Below are positions 1 through 6,300 of a DNA stretch of 14,071 nucleotides, piece after piece. Numbering within the stretch: the first letter of the stretch is position 1; every line of letters begins with the position of its first letter. The notes under the pieces were generated by a model, which saw only the letters and a list, made by a program, of their open reading frames with translations, made no database searches and was not told the DNA's origin. Source of the stretch: a bacterium. Its GTDB lineage: Bacteria; Planctomycetota; J058; JAJDCP01. The DNA is taken from assembly GCA_030428695.1 (NCBI GenBank), contig JAUIEM010000264.1, positions 1 through 14,071 of the forward strand, written 5' to 3'. Position numbers and translations under genes: made by a program.

Positions 1-251
1 GGGCATGTCGGCGACGAAGCCGCGGTGGCGGGTTGGGTTGCGGGGGTGGGGTGTCGCGTCATGGCGGGGATGCGGGGGATGGGGCGAGACTGGGGCTGAT
101 GTTGGTCCGTTGGCGAGTCAGGCAAGGGCTTACTGACCTCCGCATACTCAAGTCCTGTGCCGGAGGGACGTCGGTTCCCGGCCAACGACGGGAGGGGGTG
201 GAACAAAGCGCACGGGACATCCGCCTGCTTCGGCAAGACCCTCGAGGGCCT
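1..251. other. Left-edge region with no supported gene
   Basis: I see no convincing gene here. Open frames exist on both strands, but their codon use is mixed and lacks the strong third-position G/C preference of the clear genes nearby. A minus-strand ATG at 62-60 opens a frame running off the left edge for about 20 codons. It could be the start of a divergent gene, but the stretch is too short to judge. The region most likely holds the promoter and leader of the gene that starts at 293. A CATACT hexamer at 143-148 resembles a -10 box but has no matching -35 element. Confidence 0.4.
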
Positions 252-270
252 CGTTCAGGTATCCTGAACG
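252..270. promoter_or_regulatory. Perfect 8-bp inverted repeat (candidate operator or leader hairpin)
   Basis: CGTTCAGG and CCTGAACG form a perfect inverted repeat separated by TAT, ending 22 bases before the ATG at 293. As DNA it could be the site of a dimeric regulator. As RNA it would make an 8-bp stem with a triloop just ahead of the ribosome binding site. The centre contains TATCCT (260-265), which could be a -10 box, so an operator overlapping a promoter is possible. No T-run follows, so it is not an intrinsic terminator. The binding protein is unknown. Confidence 0.5.
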
Positions 271-292
271 CAGGCTGGAGGGGAGGCAGGTG

Positions 293-2110
293 ATGGAGGC
301 GGGGACGCGGCGGGGGCTGGCGCTCGGGATCGTCGCGGTCGCGGGCGTGCTGCTGCTCACCGTGATGACAGCGCCGGAGGAGCCCCTGGAACTGCCCCGG
401 GCGCCCACGCCGGGTGCGGTGGCCGCGGTTGCCGGTGACACCGTCGCGGTTCCAGGGCTCCCGCCTTCGCGCTCCGGGCAATCGAGCGAGGAGGCCGCGC
501 CCCCTGTGCAGGAGCCGACCCAGCGGGACGGCCCGGGCTCGACGCCTGAGCCCGGGCCGACTGCAGCGCCCGCGCAGGGGAACGGTGCCCGGCTCACGGG
601 TCAGGTCGTCGACGAGAACGGAGTGCCGGTCGCGGGGGCCGAAGTCGTCGTGGATGTGCGGGGACGCAGGGTCGGGAGGGACCGGACCGACGCGACCGGC
701 AACTTCACGGTGTCGGACCTTCCAGCGGGGACGCTCGGGGTGCTGGCGCGTCGGCAGAGCTGGGTCGACACGGGCTATCAGGGGCTTACCCTCGCGGAGG
801 ACGAGCACGTAGAGGGGCTGCGTCTGGTGCTGAAGCGCGGTCACGCCGTCAGCGGACGGGTGTTCGCCAACGACACCGGCCTCCCGATCCAAGGGGGTGT
901 GAGCGCACGCCTGATGACTGTTCCGCCGCACCCGATGGTCGACACCCACCGTGTCGCCCGTTGCGATGGGGACGGCGGCTTTCGGCTGCGGGGCCTGGTC
1001 CCCGGGGTGTGGCGTGTCCGCGTCGGCGGGAGTGATGCCTACCTGCCCCAGGAGATGGAGCACACCGTGACCGGCGGCGATGACGGCCTCGGGGAGATCG
1101 GCCTCGACCCGGGCGCGGTGTTGATCGGCACGGTGTCTCTGCCCGACGGTACGCCGACCGACGACTTCGACCTCTGGGTCTGGCGAGGTGGGGAACGCGT
1201 CACGAGCGCGTTGGGTCGCATCCCCTATCGCACCGGCGCCTTCGCGCCGTCCAGCGAGCCCGTCAAGGTCGAGGTCGTCAGCTCCGGGGTCGGGGGTTGT
1301 ATCGCCACTCTGAAGGCTGTGACGACGCCGGGGGAGCATGTCCGGGACTTCGTGCTCGAGCCCCCGGCATCCCTTCAGGGGCGGGTCGTCGACTCGCTCG
1401 GCAGGCCGGTCCCGGGGGTGGTCGTGCGCGCCATGTCGAGCGAGACCCGTGCGGAGACGGACCTGCGCGGAAGCTTCGAGCTCAGCCCCTTGTTCTCCGG
1501 GGTGAAGCGCATCATCGCGTCCGGCGAAGGCTACAACGCCGAGACCCTGGTCGTCGAGTTGTCGACGGGGGAGCAGCGCCAGGGGGCCGCCATCCGGCTC
1601 GAGCCGTGGGCGGTTCTCGAGGTGGTCGCCTCCGGCTGCACGCCTGGTCGGCGGGTCCATGCGCGCCGGGTCGGAAGCGAGCTCTATGCGTTCGAAACAC
1701 CAGAGGGGGAGACCGCGGTGCTTCGGACCTTCGGTCCCTACGCGGCGAGCTGTTCGCTGTGGATCTACCAGGAGGGGAGCGGCGCGGGTCTGGTCGAAAC
1801 CGTGCCGATGGTTCGCGGCGAGACCACCCGCATCGCGCGGCGCCTTGAGCCGGGCGTGCATGTGGACGGTCAGGTCATCTTCTCTACCCGGCGACCGAAC
1901 AAGATCACCATCGTCGAGGCGACATCGGGCTTTCCCACGCCCCGGCCCCGGTGCGAGGTCGCGTACGATGGGAGCTTTGCCTACCGGTTGCCTCCGGGGC
2001 GGTACCTGTTGCAGGCCTGGCAGAGCGGCTTCCGCGAAGGGGGGCCGGTCGAGGAGCTGATCGTCCCGGCAGGCGTGGAGCGGGTGGCCTTCGCGCTGCG
2101 CTTCCCCTGA
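293..2110 (+). CDS. Membrane-anchored or secreted protein with carboxypeptidase-regulatory-like beta-sandwich repeats
   Basis: A 605-aa protein. Residues 1-7 are polar and basic, followed by a hydrophobic stretch (about 8-25, LALGIVAVAGVLLLTV), which is a signal peptide or N-terminal anchor. Residues 30-95 are a Pro/Ala/Gly-rich linker. The rest is a chain of Ig-like beta-sandwich units of the CarboxypepD_reg type. Clear starts are GQVVDENGVPVAGAEV (about 103), SGRVFANDTGLPIQGG (about 187) and QGRVVDSLGRPVPGVVV (about 362). Weaker units lie near 275 and in the C-terminal 90 residues. No peptidase or other catalytic motif is visible, so a structural or binding role at the cell surface is inferred. 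Start choice: ATG at 293 has GGAGG (282-286) six bases upstream. The adjacent GTG at 290 is in frame but sits only three bases from it. The gene stands alone, with non-coding DNA on both sides. Confidence 0.85.
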   Translation: MEAGTRRGLALGIVAVAGVLLLTVMTAPEEPLELPRAPTPGAVAAVAGDTVAVPGLPPSRSGQSSEEAAPPVQEPTQRDGPGSTPEPGPTAAPAQGNGARLTGQVVDENGVPVAGAEVVVDVRGRRVGRDRTDATGNFTVSDLPAGTLGVLARRQSWVDTGYQGLTLAEDEHVEGLRLVLKRGHAVSGRVFANDTGLPIQGGVSARLMTVPPHPMVDTHRVARCDGDGGFRLRGLVPGVWRVRVGGSDAYLPQEMEHTVTGGDDGLGEIGLDPGAVLIGTVSLPDGTPTDDFDLWVWRGGERVTSALGRIPYRTGAFAPSSEPVKVEVVSSGVGGCIATLKAVTTPGEHVRDFVLEPPASLQGRVVDSLGRPVPGVVVRAMSSETRAETDLRGSFELSPLFSGVKRIIASGEGYNAETLVVELSTGEQRQGAAIRLEPWAVLEVVASGCTPGRRVHARRVGSELYAFETPEGETAVLRTFGPYAASCSLWIYQEGSGAGLVETVPMVRGETTRIARRLEPGVHVDGQVIFSTRRPNKITIVEATSGFPTPRPRCEVAYDGSFAYRLPPGRYLLQAWQSGFREGGPVEELIVPAGVERVAFALRFP

Positions 2111-2122
2111 CCCGCACAGCCG

Positions 2123-2128
2123 TAGACT
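2123..2128 (+). promoter_or_regulatory. Possible -10 element (TAGACT)
   Basis: TAGACTGG lies 13 bases after the stop codon of the upstream gene and 46 bases before the ATG at 2175. It resembles the TATACTGG of the better-supported NRPS promoter at 3287. The -35 region is poor: TTCCCC lies 15 bases upstream. The call rests mainly on the shared TAnnCTGG pattern and is weak. Confidence 0.25.
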
Positions 2129-2174
2129 GGAAGGATCAGGCGAGCGCGGGTGCCCCGCACAGAGGGAGGTTGCC

Positions 2175-2426
2175 ATGCGACGGTGCAGCTGCTCGTGCGC
2201 GAGCGTTCCCTTGCGGTCAGCGCTCGCGACGTACAGCTTGAGGTTCTCGTTGGACAGGGTGCAGTGGGAGCGCCTGGATGAAAAAACCGTCACCGCGACG
2301 AAATCCCGGGGAGCCGCTCGAGGTCGAGCTGGCCTTCCCCTGAAGCGCCTCCCCCACCTCCCGGCGGCGCGGACATGCGCCGGATCGGCGTCGGTGCTAC
2401 GCTGGGCATACGCCCCACGAGGATGA
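2175..2426 (+). CDS. Possible small Cys/Arg-rich protein (83 aa), doubtful
   Basis: In favour: the ATG follows GGGAGG (2164-2169) with a five-base spacer. A possible -10 (2123) lies at a sensible distance. The stop TGA (2424-2426) overlaps the in-frame ATG at 2423 of the VOC gene as ATGA, the usual coupling arrangement. The first 45 codons keep high third-position GC. The product begins MRRCSCSCASVPL, with three alternating cysteines. Against: the second half (Ala/Arg/Gly/Pro-rich) looks like random GC-rich sequence, AGG and TTG codons are frequent, and the same DNA reads at least as well on the minus strand. I do not recognise a family. Treat it as a candidate only. Confidence 0.25.
   Translation: MRRCSCSCASVPLRSALATYSLRFSLDRVQWERLDEKTVTATKSRGAARGRAGLPLKRLPHLPAARTCAGSASVLRWAYAPRG
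2395..2403 (+). promoter_or_regulatory. Possible extended -10 (TGCTACGCT) ahead of the VOC gene
   Basis: TGC followed by TACGCT and GG fits an extended -10 box. It would start transcription around 2410, just upstream of the ribosome site at 2419-2422. There is no recognisable -35, which extended -10 promoters can dispense with. The TAnnCTGG pattern is shared with the sites at 2123 and 3287. Weak call. Confidence 0.3.
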
Positions 2427-2431
2427 AGACC

Positions 2432-3226
2432 ATGTCCAACCCCTTCTCCGGACGTGTCGGGGGAGTCGTCAGCGCTGACATCGCCGTCCCCGAGCACGCA
2501 CGTGCCGTGCGCTTCTACTCGCGGGTGCTCTGCACGGGCGAGCGTCCGCTGTGGCGCGAGGATCTGATGAACAACCTGGGCATGCCGATCATCGGCCTGG
2601 GCGCACGCAGCGCGGAGTATGCCCAACTACCGCTCCAGTGGATGCCGCACATCCAGGTCGCGGATGTCGCCGGCAGCGTGGAGCGTGCCCTGGAGCGTGG
2701 CGGGGGCGAGCTCCTGCACGCCAGGGACGAGCGGGGAGCGAGCCAGTGGGCCGTGCTGCGCGACCCGCACGGGGCGGCCTTCGGGATCATCCCCGTCGTT
2801 GCCGAGGAAGAGGCGTCGACGGGTTCCGGGGCGTCGGGGTCCGACGCCGCTGCGGCGGGGCGCATCGTGTGGCTCGAGCTGACGGTGCCCGACCCTTCGC
2901 TGACGTGCGACTTCTACCGGCATGTCGTGGGGTGGTCTGCGCGGGAAGTCGAGAAGCAGGACGCGAGCGGGGGCTATGCCGACTACCAGCTGCTCGGCGG
3001 TGATGGACAGCCCGCTGCGGGGATCTGCCATGCGCGCGGCGTGAATGCGGGGATGCCAGCGATCTGGATCATCCACCTCCCGGTCGGCGACCTCGCCGAG
3101 AGTCTGCGCCGCGTGCGGGAAGAAGGGGGCAGGATCCTCCAGGCGCCGGCAGGGACCAACCGAGGGAGAGCCCGCGCTGTTATGCAGGATGTCGTGGGAG
3201 CGCACGTGGCGTTGGTGCCGGGCTGA
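2432..3226 (+). CDS. Two-domain VOC (glyoxalase / bleomycin-resistance fold) protein
   Basis: A 264-aa soluble protein made of two vicinal-oxygen-chelate domains. Domain 1 is about residues 7-120 and contains ARAVRFYSRVL, HIQVADVAGSVERALERGGG and RDPHGAAFGIIP. After a Gly/Ser/Ala linker (about 125-143), domain 2 is about 145-264 and contains GRIVWLELTVPDPS, CDFYRHVVGW, LRRVREEGGRIL and MQDVVGAHVALVPG. This tandem layout and length match VOC proteins of the mycobacterial CFP-30B type. The family includes glyoxalases, dioxygenases and drug-binding resistance proteins, and the substrate cannot be read from sequence. Start: ATG 2432 has GAGG (2419-2422) nine bases upstream. ATG 2423 (adding MKT) is the alternative. 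It lies 118 bases upstream of the NRPS genes on the same strand. A self-protection role against their product is conceivable, but the NRPS has its own promoter, so the link is inference. Confidence 0.88.
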   Translation: MSNPFSGRVGGVVSADIAVPEHARAVRFYSRVLCTGERPLWREDLMNNLGMPIIGLGARSAEYAQLPLQWMPHIQVADVAGSVERALERGGGELLHARDERGASQWAVLRDPHGAAFGIIPVVAEEEASTGSGASGSDAAAAGRIVWLELTVPDPSLTCDFYRHVVGWSAREVEKQDASGGYADYQLLGGDGQPAAGICHARGVNAGMPAIWIIHLPVGDLAESLRRVREEGGRILQAPAGTNRGRARAVMQDVVGAHVALVPG

Positions 3227-3264
3227 CGGCCTGGAGCTCGAGGCGGTCCACGCCCGCCCGCCGA

Positions 3265-3292
3265 TTGCATCCCCACCCGCCCCGGCTATACT
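3265..3292 (+). promoter_or_regulatory. Sigma70-type promoter of the NRPS operon
   Basis: TTGCAT (3265-3270) and TATACT (3287-3292), separated by 16 bases, match the -35/-10 consensus well in an otherwise very GC-rich stretch. Transcription would begin near 3299, giving a leader of about 46 bases before the ATG at 3345, with AAGGA (3335-3339) as ribosome site. It lies in the 118-base gap after the VOC stop codon, so the NRPS genes can be transcribed independently of the VOC gene. No operator-like repeat is obvious beside it. Confidence 0.6.
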
Positions 3293-3344
3293 GGCGCCCG
3301 GCGTGCCACCGCGCGGCAGGCGCGTTCCCAGCCCAAGGACTGCG

Positions 3345-6300
3345 ATGGAAACCCCGAGCCCGGCGACCGACCTGCGGGAGACCGTCCCCGCGCGCTTCGC
3401 CGCCCAGGCGCGTCGGGATCCCACGCGGGTCGCGATCTGCACCCCCCACGGCAGCCAGCGCTACGGCGCGCTTGCGCAGGCGGCGGAGGCTCTCGGCCAG
3501 GCGCTGTGCGCGCGGCTCGGCGACGATCTTCGGCCGATCGCCCTCTTGCTCGGGAACGGCCCGCAGCAGGCGCGGGCGATGCTCGGCGTATGGGGGGCCG
3601 GCCGCGCCTGCGTGCCGCTCGCGCCGGACCAGCCGCCGGCGCGGCTCGCGGCGCTGCTCGAGGATGCGGGAGCCGCGCTGCTGGTGCACGACGCGGCCCA
3701 CCGGGAGCGGGCGCGGGCGCTGTACGGGGAGCGCTGCCTGGCGCTGGAGGAGGTGCCGCCGGCGGAGGACGACCCGCTGCCGGGGCCGGAGCCCGACAGC
3801 CCGGCGATCATCCTCTACACCTCGGGCACGACCGGCCGTCCCAAGGGCGTTGTCCACACCCAGCGGACGCTGCTGGCCAACGCGGAGGCCTGGATCGCAC
3901 GCGCGGACATCCGGCCCGAAGACCGGTTGTGCGTGCTGCACGCCTACACCATCGGGGCCAGCCTGCCGTGGACGGTCGCGGCCCTGGTCCGGGGTGCCTG
4001 CGTGCTGCCCTGCGACGTGCGGGAGCTCGGCTTCGCCGGCCTGGCGGCGTGGCTGACGCGCGAGCGGGTGACGATCCTGCTGTGTTTCACGACCCTGTTC
4101 CGGCACTTCGTCGACGCGCTGCCGGACGGCGCGACCTTCCCCGCCCTGCGGCTGCTGCGCGCGGGCGGCGACCCGGTGTTTCCGGCGGACGTCGTCCGCT
4201 TCCGCCGCGTCTTCCCTGCCACCGCGCGGCTGGTCAACACCTTCGGCACGACCGAGACCCTGGCCCTGTGCTCCTGCTTCATCGGGCCGGACACGCCGCT
4301 GGCCGGCGACCACGTCCCGGTCGGCAGGCCGGGGGAGGGGGTGCGCGTCCGGGTGCTCGGGCCCGACGACGCGGAGCTCCCGGACGGGGAGGCGGGCGAG
4401 CTGGTCGTCGAGGGGCGGGCCTTCGCGTCGGGCTACTGGCGCCGGCCGGAGCTGAGCGCGCGGGCCTTCACGCCGCTGGCCGACGGCTGGCGTCGCTACC
4501 GGACGGGGGATGGGGGGAAGCGGCTCGCGGACGGGCGCTTCGTGCACCTCGGGCGGGTCGACGACCAGGTCAAGCTGCGCGGCCACCGGGTCGAGCCCGC
4601 GGAGGTCGAGGCCGCGCTGCTCGCGCACCCGGAGGTGCGCGAGGCGGCGGCCGCGGGGCGCACTCTGCCGGGCTCGGGGGAGACCCGGCTGGCGGCCTGG
4701 GTGGTCGGGGAGGTCGACCTCGCGGCGCTGCGCGGCTTCCTGACGGAGCGGCTGCCGGGCTGGATGGTGCCGGCGGAGCTCGCGCGCGTGCCGGCGCTGC
4801 CGCTCCTGCCCGGCGGCAAGCTCGACCGCCGGGCGCTGCTGGCGCGTCGCGCGGGGGAGGCGGCGCCGCGATTCCCGGCACAGGCCACGCCTGCAGGGGG
4901 CCCGGAAGCTCCGCGCGGGACGCCCGCGCAGCCGCCGGAGTTGCCCCGCGGGGAGCCTGCTTCGCCGCCGGAAGCTCCTGGCGCCAGCCTGGAGCAGGAG
5001 CTCTGCGCCTTCTTCGCCGAGCTGCTGGAAGTTCCGCGCTACGGCCCGGACGACGACTTCTTCGCCGCGGGCGGCGACTCGCTCTCCGCCCTGCGGATCT
5101 GCGCCGCTCTGCCCGGGCGCTTCGGGGTGCGGCTGCCCCTCGAGGTGCTCGCCCGGGAGCGCACGGTCGCGCGCCTCCTCCCGCGGCTGCGCGCGGCCGG
5201 AGCGGAGGCCGACGCCGCCCCCTGGGTGCCCGATCCGACGGCGCGCTCCGCGCCCTTCCCGCTGACCGACGTGCAACAGGCCTACCTGGTCGGCCGGGGC
5301 GGGGCCTTCGCCCTCGGCAACGTCGCGACCCACGCCTACCGGGAGTACGACCTCGAGGGCGTCGAGCTCCCGCGCCTCGAGCGCGCGCTGCAGCGCCTGA
5401 TCGCGCGCCACGGCATGCTGCGCGCGGTGTTCCTCGAGGACGGCACGCAGCGAGTGCTCGCGGAGCTCCCTCCGTACCGCATCGCCGTCCGCGACCTGTC
5501 CGGGCTGCCCGCCGCGGAGGTCGAGGCCGCGCTGGGCCGGGTGCGCGAGGAGATGTCCCACCAGGTGCTGCCGGCCGACCGGGCGCCCCTGTTCGAGGTG
5601 CGCGCGAGCCGCCTCGACGCGGACCGCGTGCGCCTGCATCTCAGCATCGACGCGCTGATCATGGACGCCTGGAGCCGCGGCGCGGTGTTCTTCGCCGAGT
5701 GGCGGCGCCTGTACGAGGAGCCGGAGGCCGCGCTTCCGCCGCTCGCCCTCAGCTTCCGCGACTGCGTGCTCGCCACTGTTCAGGCCCGGAAGGGCCCGGC
5801 CCACGAGCGCGCCTGGGCGTATTGGCAGGACCGTCTGGCCAGCCTGCCGCCGGCCCCGGAGCTGCCCCTGGCCCGCGCCCCGGAGAGTGTCGCCCGGCCG
5901 CGCTTCCGCTGCCGGCGCCTGGGCCTGGAGCCGGAGGCCTGGCGGCGCTTCCGGGCCTCCTCCAGCGCCGCGGGGCTGACGCCCTCGGGCGCCCTGCTCG
6001 CCGCCTACGCTGCGGCGCTCGCGGCCTGGAGCCGGGGGCCGCGCTTCACCCTCAACCTCACCCTGTTCCAGCGCCCGGCGCGGCATCCGGAGGTCGACCG
6101 GGTGCTCGGGGACTTCACCTCGCTGGTGCTGGTCGCCGCCCGGGCGCCCGGGCGCGACCCCTTCGGAGCCTGGGCGAAGGAGCTGCAGGAGCAGCTGTGG
6201 CGCGACCTCGAGCACAGCCTGGTCAGCGCGGTCCGCGTCCTGCGCGCGCTGTCCGCCGCGCGGGGCCGCCGGGTCGCGATGCCGGTCGTCTTCACCAGCG

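Larger units (their letters stand above)
2111..2422. other. Region with several overlapping small reading frames of unclear status
   Basis: About 310 bases separate the two neighbouring genes and no single frame explains them. (1) A plus-strand ORF at 2175-2426 has a good ribosome site (listed separately). (2) A 21-codon plus-strand ORF at 2278-2343 has GGGAG seven bases upstream of its ATG and ends LEVELAFP. The preceding large gene ends similarly, FALRFP. (3) On the minus strand, about 2300-2180, one frame reads like natural protein (for example LSNENLKLYVASADRKGTLA) using the genome's preferred codons, but it has no stop and degrades towards lower coordinates. These may be remnants of a decayed gene or a real small gene. 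The sequence alone does not decide. Confidence 0.4.

Noticed and set aside
1..62. Possible 5' end of a divergent minus-strand gene (ATG at 62-60)
   Set aside because: Only about 20 codons are visible, Pro/Thr/Ala-rich, with no clear ribosome site. It cannot be told from chance.
33..293. Plus-strand ORF from a TTG whose TGA overlaps the ATG at 293
   Set aside because: The overlap mimics translational coupling, but there is no ribosome site, third-position GC is weak, and the product looks random. It also spans the likely promoter and inverted repeat.
2281..2300. Minus-strand hairpin followed by six T (terminator-like)
   Set aside because: The stem is only four base pairs (CGTC/GACG), too weak for a confident intrinsic terminator, and no clear minus-strand gene ends there.
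59..2626. Long minus-strand open frame spanning the left gene and the region after it
   Set aside because: Over most of its length it is antisense to the beta-sandwich protein and of shadow composition. Only the 2180-2300 part looks protein-like and is reported separately.
3045..3344. Extension of the first NRPS upstream to an in-frame ATG at 3045
   Set aside because: This would overlap the VOC gene and its product there is shadow-like. The promoter (3265-3292) and AAGGA site support ATG 3345.
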